Origin: Prunella strophiata
Taxonomy: Eukaryota > Chordata > Aves > Passeriformes > Prunellidae
DNA: 64,000 nt
Reading direction: 5' to 3'
Assembly (NCBI GenBank): GCA_036583965.1
Contig: JAZBQD010000017.1
Location: 23,160,385 to 23,224,384, forward strand
In this document: piece after piece, positions 51,056-63,050 of the stretch
Position numbering within the stretch: position 1 is the stretch's first letter
How the letters are laid out: every line of letters begins with the position of its first letter
Notes under the pieces: generated by a model
What the model saw: the letters and a program-made list of their open reading frames with translations, nothing else
Databases searched by the model: none
What the model was told of the DNA's origin: nothing
Program-made: the position numbers and the translations under genes

Positions 51056-53079
51056 ACAACAAAAGGAAAAATAAAATCCCCACAAAAGAATACTCATAGA
51101 ATTACTTGCTGGAATTCAGGATACATTTATTCCCCAGTTCAGTGATCACATGAACTTTTCTTCTTAAGAAAAACAGCTTACACATTATGACTTAAAAATA
51201 TGACAGCCTTTTTTTCCAGGTAGTCACAGATTTGCAGTACATGAATATACCAAACTCTAAAATATCATAAGCTGATTCAACAGAATGAAGTTATCTCCAT
51301 AGCTATTATGTTTATCAAGGTCAGTCTAGCTTCCACATATATGTTCTTTTCTTTTTCTACTCTTGTGTACAAAGAAAACGAACTAACAAAGAGGTGGAGG
51401 GAGATATTTTACCCTTTATATTACAAGATAATAATTCCATAAAAAAATTCTAGACTAAGACAACTGCTGGCTTTTTCCCTTAGTGAGACCAGACATACAC
51501 AACACAACCCACAAATGAGTCACCACAGAAAGGATTTTGGAGACACACATATTGCTGTCTTCATCTGTCACTTCCTATTCTGCAAGTCATGGCAGAAATC
51601 TACTGGTGCAAAATGTAATCAGCATCCAATAAACATACCAAAAATTACTCTAAATTTCTGTGGTATTTTTCAAACTGAGGACATGCTATAGTGACACAGA
51701 CAATGCCAGTAACTTTCCTGGCCATAACTTCATTTTTTCAAAGGCAACACTTACCAATCCAAGAAAGAACAGATAAGTGCTGTAGGAAAGTTATGCTCCA
51801 CATGCTTTTCTGATTCAGTTATGTCTTTGTTTTTGGTCTTGTTAATTTAAACTCAGCCTTTGCACGCCACCATGGAAATTATTCCTCCTTCTTAAAAAGC
51901 ATCATCTTGAAATGCCTGCTTCACATTTCAACACATCCCCACATGCCTTACGTCACATGTAGCTGTCTCATCTTCCAAGCTCTAGGATCACTTTTTCCAT
52001 CTTTATATAGCTTTCCAGTGACCCCTATTCTTTCCTACTCAGTTCTTGCTAGTAACCCTTCATTCTTTCCACTCCCTGCTCCAAATTTCTTCTCCTATAC
52101 TCGTGGGGAGGGCAGAAAATGGAGCTGCAGCATCTCTCCAAGATAGTCTTCACCAAGTAAAAGAACAAACACAACCTTCAGACTTCCTGTTTTTTAAAAA
52201 AAATGAGAGATGAACTAATTTTCTGAAATTCACTAATTTTTCTGTGGACAGATGAGGGAAACAGATAACATCAGCTTGGAATTCTGACTTACAGAAGCTT
52301 CTGCAACTTGACAGTGATTTTCATTAAAGCTCTATCAACAGCCTGAAATCCTCAACCAACATATCTCATCCATATCTTGTGACCTGTTGCAACTGTAACT
52401 TAAATATAGTCTCAGAACACATTTTTTTCTGTTCTTCTAAGGATATGCTTAAAATCAGCAGTTTCACTGCTCCTACTTTACAACATTCATTGTTAGTTTC
52501 TTTCAAAATCTTTTCTCTTAATCCTGAAATGCTGCCACTTTTGGATAATGAAGGTGGGGAAAAATTACAGTTGAAGCTGACTTTAGGGAACACTGTCTGA
52601 ACCAAAATCAAAGGTATGCTTAGAATCCTGTCTATCAAACAAAAAGGAGAGAAAACAAACATTTTTACAACAGAGCATCATAAAGAAAAAAAAGTGAAAA
52701 ACTAAGACAAAAAATCTGAAGTTTATTCAGCTTAGTGTAAAGTACTAATTGATCCCAGGTGGATAGGTCCTTTAAACTCATCAAAGAAAATTAAACATTT
52801 GAACACTATATAAAAAAGGTGAGAAAGTAAGAAAAAGATCTCATACAAATGTCACACTTCCAGATGTCACATCTGAGTTTTTGCCATCTGAAAGTACTCA
52901 TTTGCATCACTTGCCTCTGGCAGCCTTCACTAAACAATCCTGCTTGCAATTAATTCATTCAGCTCACAAATAAATGCATCACCCCACCATGGCAGCCTTA
53001 CCAGTCACAAAGAAAAAATGAATGCCATCCAGGGAAGAGCAACAGCAATGACTTGTCCTGCCTAGCATTTCATTTTTCT

Positions 53080-53485
53080 ACTTGTTGAAGTGATAGGTAG
53101 CACAACAGGTGTTCTTCTGCTGTCTCAAGCTGAGATAAGACCAATTTACTGGCAACAATAATGAGATAAGAATACAAACAGTAACAGCAACAATATTAAT
53201 AACATAAGTATACATACAGAAGGTGATTTACATGCAAAAGTGCACGATGACCAGCCTGGTGCCATGCTGCCCAAGATAATGAACCACACACAGACCCTCT
53301 GTGCCCATGTTCTTCCTGACTGTGTGCCTCGCTTCTTTCTTGGAAGCAAGATTCCCTTGCTTCCAGCCTCCTATGGTAACCTTCTGGGCATAGAACAACC
53401 ACCTAGGCACACACAGCTGGGGCTCCAGGCTCTGACCCCTCCGGCTACTGAGAAAATTAACTCTGTCCTGGCCAAAAAACAAGCA
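53080..53485 (-). repeat. 3' LTR of remnant B
   Basis: Begins TGCTTG at 53485, directly after the polypurine tract, then TTTGGCCAGGACAGAGTTAA, a well-conserved avian ERVL LTR opening. CCAGTAAATTGGTCTTATCT near 53148-53129 matches the poly(A)-signal region of this LTR type. The inner end near 53080 is approximate. It is a different LTR family from that of remnant A. Confidence 0.75.
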
Positions 53486-55870
53486 CTATGCACCCCTTAT
53501 TCTATGCCATCTATATCATGCCCCAATCCTACACCTTCCAACTTTACACACATACATATACAGATACACACAAACACAGGGATCATTTCCACAGTCAGTG
53601 GCTGTCCCTCCAAGATGTCTGTTGTGTTCATTTAGTCCATGACTGTGGGCTCTATGAGGAGCTCACAACTGGTGTATCTGGAGCATCCATACTCACTGTC
53701 CTTGGTAGTTATGGCACACAGTGGCAGTGTCATTCAGCAACCAACATTACAGACTCTTCTAACCCAAAAAGCAAATCCTTTTGAGGTATACACCATGTTT
53801 CCCCATCCCTCTGCACTATCCACCAAGTGCACTCAGGTCCTTGAACAAAAACAATCCCATGTATGGGTTTGCCTTTTCTTGAGGCAGCACTAATCCAAAT
53901 TGTCTTCCCTTAAACATTTCTCATAAGCTTTATCCCTTTCCACAGTACGTGGAGGTTTGGATTGGGCAGAGCCAGCTCAAATAGTGGAGCCTCAAATACA
54001 AGAGCCTCTAGTGTTAACTAAGCAGGTGGCCTTCGCTAAGCATAGATCCCAATGTTTGAAGGTCACACTAGCCATTGCTTTCAATGTGGTTTTTGGCAGT
54101 CCATTGCACTGCTCAATTTTTGCAGAGACTGGTGCATGACAGGGAGTATGACAAACCCACTCAATCCTGTGCTCTCTGGGCCAGGCATCTGTTTTTGAAA
54201 TGAGTCCCGTTGTCAGACTCAGTTCTCTGGGGGCTACCATAACTCCCAAGGACCTGCTTTTCCAGGCCCAGGATGGTGTTCTGGGCAGCAGTGTGAGGCA
54301 CAGGGGAGGTTTCCAACCATCCTGTGGCGGTTTCTACCATTGCGAGCACGTAGCGCTTGCCTTGGCGGGTTTGGGGCAGGGTGATGGAGTCAATCTGCCA
54401 ATCTGTGCTTGGACCACCACCCGCCAGACCATGGGGGCTTCACTCGCCTGGCCTGCTTGATGGCAGCACACGTCTCACAGTCATGGATAACTCGGGAGGT
54501 ACTGCCATGGTTACATCCACCCCTAGATCACAAACCCAACTGTGTTGCATCTCTTCTCTGATGATCAGAAGCATCATGGGCCCACTGAGCCAGAAGTAGT
54601 TCTTGTTGCCAGTCCAGATCCACCTGAGACACTTCAGCCTTGGCAGTTCATCTGCCTGTCTGCTGTTGCAACGTTCTTCACTAGCCTGACTCTTGGGTGC
54701 ACGTGCATCTACAGCACACACTTTTACAGCAAGTCCTCCACCAGGCAGAGATGTCTTGCCACAATTTAGAAGGCCAGATGGGTTTCCCTCTGTGCTGCCA
54801 ACTGTCTTTTTCCATCACTCCAGCCATCCCCACAGAGCATTTGCCACCATCCATGAGTCAGTGCAGAGATAGAGTGCTGGCCACCTCTCTCATTCAGTGA
54901 TATCCAAAGCCAGCTGGATGGCTTTAAGCTCTGCAACCTGATTTGATCCAACTCTTCCATCAACAGCTTCGCAACTTGCCACACAGGAATCCGTAAAGCA
55001 GCTTTTCATTTTTGACATATCCGTAAGATATGGCACAAACTCAGTAAAAAGAGAACATAGCTTCCCATTTTCAGGTAGCTGATAATATGGTAAGGTCTCC
55101 TCAGCACATCACCACTATCTCCTCTCCTCCACTTCTGATGGTAATCTGAAATTTTTGCTTTTGTACCAGTCCATGATTACTTCCAGTCATTTTGATTTCC
55201 TATTCAATCTTGCTGTGTGATTAGGCCCAACCCACTTATTCCACGTGGCATGAAGTGTGGAAGGGACTTTCCCTTTGACTATCCAGCCTAGCACTGGGCA
55301 GCCAGGGTGCCAGGAGGAGCTGTACTTTGGTGGCTATCACTTCTGAAGCAGACTGATCCCCTTCATAAGATGCCAGACATACTTTTTCATCCAGGGCGTA
55401 GGATGCCTCGGATCCTTTGTATTGCTGACTTCAGAACCCCAGGGGCTGTCCTTGAGTCTCTCCAGGTACTTGTGAGGGATTCCAGGAAGGTCCATTCTCC
55501 CTGGCTGCAGTATAGAGCACACTTTCACATCCTGTCCCATCCTGACTAGCCCAAAGGCTACTGCATGAACAATCTATTGTTTAATTTGTCCAAAAATTTT
55601 TCCACATCACCTGATAGAGAGGGCTTACAGTCTGACTCTACTTTGGAATATGGACTCTCAAAAAAATCACAATGACTAAGAAAGTCTGTGTTTCCTTCTT
55701 ACTGGCTAGTGGGGACATAGCTGCTATTTAATCAGCATAGCTGATTTTGTCCACTGGAAACTGACAACGTCCATCTTGTAATTTTCCTTCTAAAAACTGA
55801 ATTTCCTGGGGAGATCCCTTGAGCTTACTTCACCAAAAACCATTATACCACCAAAGCATAAGGACAAGCC
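53080..55870 (-). mobile_element. ERVL-like provirus remnant B (RT, RNase H, integrase, 3' LTR)
   Basis: A minus-strand endogenous retrovirus remnant, longer than remnant A. In order: C-terminal reverse transcriptase/thumb (about 55820-55250; SPLASKKETQTFLS near 55690, with in-frame stops); RNase H (about 55080-54650; VAELKAIQLALDIT near 54920 and a TD/TH-S-WMV-type segment near 54860); integrase zinc region (about 54580-54440); integrase core with first Asp codon at 54391-54389, second at SDNGTHF near 54200 and Glu in KIEQCNG near 54100; C-terminal Trp-rich segment near 53840. All three catalytic residues survive but lie in different frames, with many stops. A polypurine tract AGAATAAGGGGTG (53503-53491) then leads to the LTR. 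No gag or env. Not functional. Confidence 0.9.
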
Positions 55871-55885
55871 AAACTAATTTAAGTT

Positions 55886-55970
55886 GTTTTGAAGAATATA
55901 TTTAATGCAGGTAGCTCGGTGTGTGCAGGTTGCAAGCTGAGCTACCTGCATTTAGTGTATTCCTCAGTGG
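55886..55970 (+). other. Pre-miRNA-like long hairpin
   Basis: Twelve perfect base pairs (TGCAGGTAGCTC at 55906-55917 with GAGCTACCTGCA at 55939-55950) close a 21-nt loop. The stem continues outward to about 55890/55966, giving 28 paired positions with only two mismatches and two G:U pairs on the plus strand. The size and shape match animal pre-miRNAs, but I recognise no known miRNA. The minus strand (LPAR1 sense) folds slightly less well because its G:U pairs become A:C mismatches. It abuts the truncated end of remnant B, so a small inverted-repeat transposon is the main alternative. Confidence 0.4.
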
Positions 55971-56561
55971 AAGTGGTTACAATCTTTACAATTTCCTCTG
56001 TTCCATGGGGTGTTGTATATGCAACTGAGGATAACCCCCTGCACTCTGTTCAGTACTTAAAAGAGCTGCAAGAAGGTAATAGCTGTGATTCAGTATTGGG
56101 CAAAAGCAGAAAAGAAATAAAAGAGGAGATTTCCAGACAGATGGCACAGCCCATTGTTGTACGCCTGCCCTAAAGTTCTTCTGAACAAGAGTGAGCAATT
56201 TTTTTCCATTTTATGAGACTCCCTACCATCTCCCCATCAAATTTCTGATGTCTCAGCAAAGAGACTACCATTTCTCTTGCCTCAGCAGATGCACTAACAG
56301 TTTGGAAGCTACACAAAATTAACAGTCCCAGTCAAACTTTGCTGATAGGGTGTGTTTAAATACACATATTTTACAGAGCAAATTCTGCACATTGGTTGGT
56401 ATCAGCCTGGCTCTATTACCTGACACCCTTCTCCAGAAGAGTGCCATCACACCCACTGTCTATTACCATGGCAGTAAGTACTGAAATAAATCTAGTAGAT
56501 GGCATTGATTAAACATGTTCAGTGGTGACTGCAATAATCAGCACACCTTCAGACCAGCTAC

Positions 56562-57082
56562 TGTCTTAGGTTACAATGCAAGATGTAACCAAAAGTATGT
56601 ATTCTATCACCATTTTCATAAGATGTTAACACCAGGTGGGGCAGTGCTCTTTATCTCTTCCATGACTCATCCCTGATAGCTCTCTCTGAGGGATATCTTC
56701 TGCTAATAGACCATCAAAGTCTCACTGCATGACTCACAAAATTACATCATCCCATTGTGAGATGCTCCACCCAGGGGGAGGAACCAAGCATTCCTACCTG
56801 GACATAGTCTGAGCTTTGGAACACCAGAGCACCTACCACTGTATTCCCAGCATTCAAGAGCTCGACAACCACCACTAGAGAAGGACCAGACTTTACTACA
56901 GGATCACCACTTCAACAGAACCAATCCACCATGTAACTGGACTGCTATCACCACCCTGACCAACAGGGTGCATTCTGACTCTGTCAGTTTAAGTCAGTAT
57001 TTTCTGCCGTTTTTTTCAACTTTCCTATTAAATTGTAGTTCTGACTTGGAATCTCTCAGTGGTTTGCTATCAAACTGGAACA
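56562..57082 (+). repeat. Solo LTR, ERVL-type (521 bp)
   Basis: Begins TGTCTTAGGTTACAATG and ends GGAACA, giving TG...CA termini. Flanks are GCTAC (56557-56561) and ACTAC (57083-57087), a 4/5 match to a 5-bp target-site duplication as expected for ERVL. Internal LTR landmarks are CATGACTCACAAAATTACAT, GATGCTCCACCCAGGGGGAG and a poly(A) signal ATTAAA near 57029. No internal retroviral sequence adjoins it in the same orientation, so it is a solo LTR from LTR-LTR recombination. Confidence 0.88.
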
Positions 57083-58412
57083 ACTACCAGCAAAATGCAC
57101 AAGTTGCACCTCTTACAGCACATTTAACACTACCATTGTCCCAGTGAAGACCAGTTCTACAAATATTGCCACCCCCAAAGCCCCCTGTCTGCTGTTTCTA
57201 ATCACTGGCCAGACTGCTTGAAAAAACTACAGAGCTATAGCTATTTGCCCATTTGGAAGCTCTTCATTAGAACGAATAAATTCACTGTGAAAATGGATTT
57301 GTGAAGTATTGCTGAGGGGTCGTGGAAGTCTGGAAGGGGAGTGCCAAAACCAAGGGACAAGTTTACCATGTTTCCTGTGCTGGCTGCACCATAAACCCCC
57401 CTGGAAACAGTCCCTGCCAGTAAAGCCAGACATTTCTTGAGTCTAATTTCACTGTCTATAAAAATAGAATGGAATTTGCTAACATACGAAAAGGTTCAGA
57501 CACAACAATAGGAAATCTCTACCTTGCAAATACTGAAATAAAAACAAAACAAAACCAAAACCCATAGTAAAATACACCTGACTCTGCCATTTCCCAGTAT
57601 CAAAAGTGGGATACTTTTGTTTACTTTTAGTTACAAAAAGTTACAAACTTAACAAAAGTTATAATCAGCCCTAAGAAATTGGCCAGATTTTTAAGTTTAA
57701 GACTGAATATCAAAGACAAACTGAAGGTACAACAAAACTGAGCTTATTCGTTCACTTCTGTAGAAGAAACTGAGATACTCACAGGAAACAAGGTGAATTT
57801 TTCATGCTGCTGTTGGACTGGCATGCTGTACAGGGGCAAAAGCTCTTACATATGAACCAAAGACAGGCAATAACTGCACAGAATAAAAGATGCTTATATA
57901 AATAATAGCTCATACCCAAAACACAGTGCATATATTTACCCAAACCACAACTGGAAATCAATTTATATCTAGAAACATTTTTCCATCAAATCCCTGTCTC
58001 TGTGGAGGAATCCCCTAGGGACCTAGTAATTTCTTTGCAGTTGTCAACAGTAAATTCACTTTGACATTAAATGTAAATTCCTTGCAGATATTGTTTAAGA
58101 GATCAGAATTTTCTCTCTCAATCTGAGAACATGAATCCAACAACATCAATTTCTACCCAGGCCGCTTCTGCTCACAGAACTCCTGCTGTTGATGAAGCAT
58201 TGCACTGTTTGAGCCCAAACACACCCAGAGCAATTGTTAAAAATTATCATTTTCCAACCTGACATAATAAATATACAACACAGAAAGTGGCTAAACAAAA
58301 TATCATTGAGGCTTAAAAGGGAGGGAAGGAACAAGAATATTGTAGAATATTATTCTGAAACAGGAATAATGTAATGTTTTAAATGTTTCACTGTCATAAA
58401 AAAATGTGGTGT

Positions 58413-58480
58413 GTGGTTTTTTTTTTTTTGGTTTTTTTTTTTTTGTTTTTTTTTTTTTTTGGTTTTTTTTTTGTGTGTGT
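58413..58480. repeat. T-rich low-complexity tract followed by GT-rich sequence
   Basis: T runs of 9-15 separated by G or GG, then GTGTGTGTATGAGTGTGTGT. No coding content; short Phe- or Lys-rich frames here are artefacts. Confidence 0.85.
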
Positions 58481-61400
58481 ATGAGTGTGTGTTTTTGTAG
58501 GATTTTTTTTTCTTTGTTTTCAGCAATTGGAGCACTCAGGACTTTGACAACCAGAAAAACAGGACAAAATAACTCTCCCAATTACAGATCAAACCTAGTC
58601 ACTGAACATGTCAAAACAGGTAATGCCTATACCACTGCTGCCCCTTCAGAACAACAGTGTCCTAAACAATTGTCTTGGAAGTGATACAACAAAGAGTCAG
58701 GGATTTTATTACTGCTATGGTTCCATGTAGGTAATACATCTACTTTTGTCTTGGTATGATGCCTGCTTTGATTGCAATTTGTCAGCCAAAGCATACATTA
58801 AGCTTAAAATTAAGTGCAACCTCCTCTTTAGCCGTGAACAGCATTAAAAGCAGGACAACAGCATGTTTAGCTGTCTATCAGCTTGCAGATTGCTTTACTG
58901 AAACAGCATCAGCTGGCCAGAGCACTGCGCTTTTATTTAAGCAAATCAAAACAAAATAACAGACAACACCTTGGCAAATTTAACTGCAAGATGCCCAGGC
59001 ACCTGAAAAGCGTCTGACAAAAAACCCCAAACCAAAACAAACATGAGCACTCACTTAAAGATCAAACTAAAATGCAGAAGTCCCAAAGTGTATTACCAAC
59101 CAGGAAAAAAAGAAACTCATGTTTCCTATCTTCCCTTCTGCCTTCCACCAAATCACACCTGTACACCTCAAAGACTTTTAGACTTTTTAAAAGCTGCTGC
59201 AGGGACGTTTGCAACTTCCTGGGGCTAAAAGAGACTTCCAGTTTCCATTACCTCAGTCTTTACTTTCAAAATACAGCTGTTAGCCTTTCTTAGGCAAGGA
59301 AAAAAGATGAAGAATTCAGTAGTGATTTGAGGCTAGAAATTTATTTCTATGAAAATTTTAAAAAACTGCCCTTAGATTCAGTGGACTCTTCCACAACACA
59401 AGGTTCCACAGAGGATCTCAAATCTAATCCATTTGCATTCACAGTGCAGCCTGTGCTTCAAACAAGAAAAAAATAATTACGTCATTCAAACCTTTTTGAA
59501 TAGAAGCTCTGTGGCTAATCTGGAGAAGATCATTGTTCTGGCCTCAATAATACCAGTACTACAAGATTGCTGCTAAGGCTTCCCATGACAGAAGAGAGCC
59601 TGCAAGTTCAGCAAAGATGCCCCAGGTGGAGCCTCCTTAACCAAGCTAAATAGTTTCACAAACTCTGCAGAGGGAGTGTGGTGTGAAACTGCCCTCTTTC
59701 CCCACTGTAAGATTAGGGAGATGATCTGTCACCTTAAGCATTTATCACACACTAATTAATTTACAACAATAAAATAGTATCATTGTGCAGTTGCACTCCC
59801 TCAGAGAAATCATCTGCTGTGACAAAGAACATGGTTCAGCAAAGATACCTTCACAGTGACTCCACCAGGGCAAGGTAAGACAGCCTGCCCACATGACCAA
59901 AAAAAAAGCAGAAGAGCAATCTGAATGTATAAAAGGACGGAAACCTCTCTTCACAGATTTTCAATGAAAACAACCAAACAAACCAGGAGACAGCATAATA
60001 TCCTCAAGCCTTTACCTTGCAGGGTAATCTTTTCCATATGCCACTCTAATTTGCCTCATACCCCTTCTGAGGATGACAAAAGCAGACTGACCACAGTCAT
60101 GCACTGGGTTCCACCAAGGGGCAGACAGCACAAGAGCCTGTAATTAAACCACACATGTCTACCTTTCTCCTTTACGTGCTCTGAGGTTCAGCCCAAGAAA
60201 GGACCTCCAGATGATCTTAAGTGAGTGGATTATTCCCAAAATTAAAAGGGGTTCATTCTTTAAGGAATTGTTTTTGTCTTGGAGTTGTGTATTTTTTTTA
60301 TTTTTGGGTTTTTGGAGGGAAAAGAAAATTTCACATTTTATTAAGTGACAGAAAGCATACTTTGAAAGGACAAACCCATAGGATTTAGCATTGTAACATG
60401 TGAAGCCATGAACACATTCACCCTAAGTCATGTCAATTATGACACAAACTGGACTCACATCAGCAGCAGGCTAATCCACCAAGTTTCTCTGCATACCGAT
60501 GAAGAGAAATTTACCAAAATAAAGGAAAAAAAAAAAAAGACACATTCTTCTAATTTTCTATTAACATCTCAACCTTTTTTTTTGCTAGAACTGTCATGAC
60601 TATGCTCTCAAAAACTGAATCATACTCCTTTTCCTTGCTAAACACAGGATACCTTTTTCTCTGCTACAGACTGAGTGAGGCACTTAATCTCATTTGCAGT
60701 CAGACAAAACTTTCACTTATTTTATGTAGTTGTCCTTTTCCAGAATCCTTTCTGTACTTCTCTGACCTAGGTCAGTTTGCACCATCCTGTGCAATTCTCT
60801 CACTTGCTAAAACTCCTTTCCTGATTATTTCCATATTGTATCTATTCCACACCCATCTCTTGGGGAGCATTTTGTTGCTGTTTTTTTAAACCCAGAATGA
60901 TACCTCATTTGAAGCCTCGTATTTCTCTGAAAAGCAGAACTTTGTCTGAAAACTCAAAAAAAGTTCTGCATGGCTTCCTCAGTTTTCTCATTTTCCTGCA
61001 GCTTGCCCTTTAAAGTCAACACATCAGTCTGCCTTCCTATTACTATCCAGCACCTCTAGAATTATTTCAATCATTATCTAGCTTCTCCTAATGACTTCCA
61101 TAAGTGTTTGCTTGTTGGGAATTGCTTAGAGATGATTGTTCCTTTGCCACTCATTAAGGCTGGAGAAACTCTTCCCACTCTCTGGGGGAACAGAGTGAGC
61201 ATCTGCCTTAATGCAAGGGATGCTGGCTGGTAGATGCATGTCTCTTGGGAAGTGTTAGGAGCTTCTTCAACACAATGACCAGGTCAGTGTAAAATAATCT
61301 CACCAATCACACAGACACACAAAAATTGCTTTAAAACATCTCTGCTAGCCACAGCACCATCTTCAAGAGACAACTGCAGCAGCAGCTCCACAATGCTTTT

Positions 61401-62179
61401 TTAATTGGTAAATATTGGAACAGGAAGATGTCCCTGAAAGTGAATTTTTAATTTTTGCATTTCAACTAAAAGTGGCTTAAAGAACTAGGAAGATTCCAGA
61501 GTAATAATTCATGCAATCATCTCATTTCAACATTATCTCACTACTTCAAACTTCCAGAATCACAAGAAAATAAAGAGGAAAAATACAGCTAGACACCAAC
61601 TCCAGGACACAGGTTGCCAGTCTGCTAAGGCTTACAAAAACAAGTCATGACAGTATGGATGGTCCCTCATAGCACAACCACAATGCAGCTGCTGTCATAA
61701 GACTGTATTTTCAAAATACACACTTTCATCATACTGACATCTATAGTACCAAATACTCCTAAAAGAAGTAATTTCAAAACAGTCTCTGAAACTCTTTTAA
61801 AATTGTTTATTTCTACTGACAGACATGAAATTTGAACTAGTTAATGAAGAGGCAGAAAAGTTCAAAGTAACCATAGATAGGTCATCATTTAAGATACATT
61901 ATTAACTCTTGCCAGCAATGTGTGCACATGTGTGTATAAAAGAAAGTATGGTGCATGCTTTTGTCCTCTTCTGTTATTAAAAAGAAAAAAAAAAAATAAA
62001 GAGAGAGAGAAAAAGAGTGACAGAGCAAGGAGCTGCTCATTAAAATTATTCTGAACACTGTAATTGCAAGGGTAGTGGACAGAATTTAGCTCCAAATACA
62101 TTCTCATTATTATTTTGCTTATTAATTAATATAATTAAAGAACAGTGGGCAAAGGCTTTTGTATCAACTTTATTAATGA

Positions 62180-63050
62180 CATAGCCACAGGGATAGCATG
62201 CACCCTCAGCAAATTTGCAGACTGATACCATCCAGAGGGACCTGGAAAAGTTCGAGAAGTGAGCTCAGAGGGACCTGGAAAAGTTTGAGAAGTGAGCCCA
62301 CGGGAATCTCATGAGATTTAACAAGACCAGGAACAAGGTGCTGCACCTGGATCAGGACACTCCCAGTATCAGCACAGGCTGGAGGATGAATGGATCAAGA
62401 GCAGCCCTGTGAGAAGGACTGGGGAATGCTGGTGGGTGAGAGGCTGGACATGACCCAGCCATGGGCACTCCCAGCCCAGAGAGCCAAACGTGTCCTGGGC
62501 TGCATCCAAAGCAGCGTGGGCAGCAGGGGAGGGAGGGGATTCTGCTCCACCTGGAACACTGCATCCAGTTTTGGGGTCCCAGCACAGGGAGGACATGGAC
62601 CTGTTAGACTGAGTCCAGAGGAGATGTTGAGAGGGATGGAGCACTTCTCCTATAGGAAAAGGCTGAGGCAATTGGGATTGTTCAGCTGGGAAAAGAGAAG
62701 GCTGCAGAATGACCTAATTGCAGCCTACCAGGACTTGAAGGGAGTCTTCAAGAAAGACAGGACTTTTTACAAGAGCATGTAGAGACAGGAGGAGGGGTAA
62801 TGGAGTCAAACTGAAAAAGAGTAGATTTAGATTATATATTAGGGAGAAATCCTTTACTGTGAGGGTGGTAAGACACTGACACAGGTTGCACATAGAAGCT
62901 GTGGATGCCCTATCCCTGGAAGTGTTTAAGGTCAGGTTAGACGGGGCTTTGAGAAACGTGGTCTAGGGAAAGTGCCCCTGTCCACGTCAGGGGGTGTGGA
63001 ACTAGATGATCTTTAAGGTCCCTTCCAAGCCATTATATGATTATGATTCT
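62180..63050 (+). mobile_element. CR1 LINE 3' fragment (end of ORF2 + 3'UTR)
   Basis: Plus-strand CR1 about 870 bp long. It carries the distal reverse-transcriptase region (LSKFAD near 62205, ending with the CR1 signature RKRLRQLGLFSWEKRRLQNDL near 62655-62720; frameshifts interrupt it), then the CR1 3'UTR and the terminal CATTATATGATTATGATTCT at 63031-63050. It is 5'-truncated and contains a 33-bp tandem duplication (62233-62298). Opposite in orientation to LPAR1. Confidence 0.92.
62233..62298. repeat. 33-bp tandem duplication inside CR1
   Basis: Two adjacent 33-bp units starting CAGAGGGACCTGGAAAAGTT that differ at two positions (C/T in the middle and at the last base). The duplication is in frame (11 codons) but sits in a dead ORF. 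Confidence 0.9.

Noticed and set aside
52988..53020. CCATGGCAGCC considered as the LPAR1 start exon (Met-Ala-Ala)
   Set aside because: It is on the plus strand, opposite to the gene, and the following codons do not fit.
53240..53635. Plus-strand open frame of 131 codons
   Set aside because: Lies antisense in the LTR of remnant B; LTRs do not encode protein here.
55889..56173. Open frame of 94 codons
   Set aside because: It spans the inverted repeat, has no family features, and looks incidental.
57779..57810. Minus-strand CCTGTGAGTATCTCAG considered as part of an LPAR1 N-terminal exon
   Set aside because: Residue order does not match the LPAR1 N-terminus, and the site reads better as a chance donor-like GTGAGT.
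58303..58581. Lys-rich minus-strand frame
   Set aside because: Produced by the T-rich low-complexity tract.
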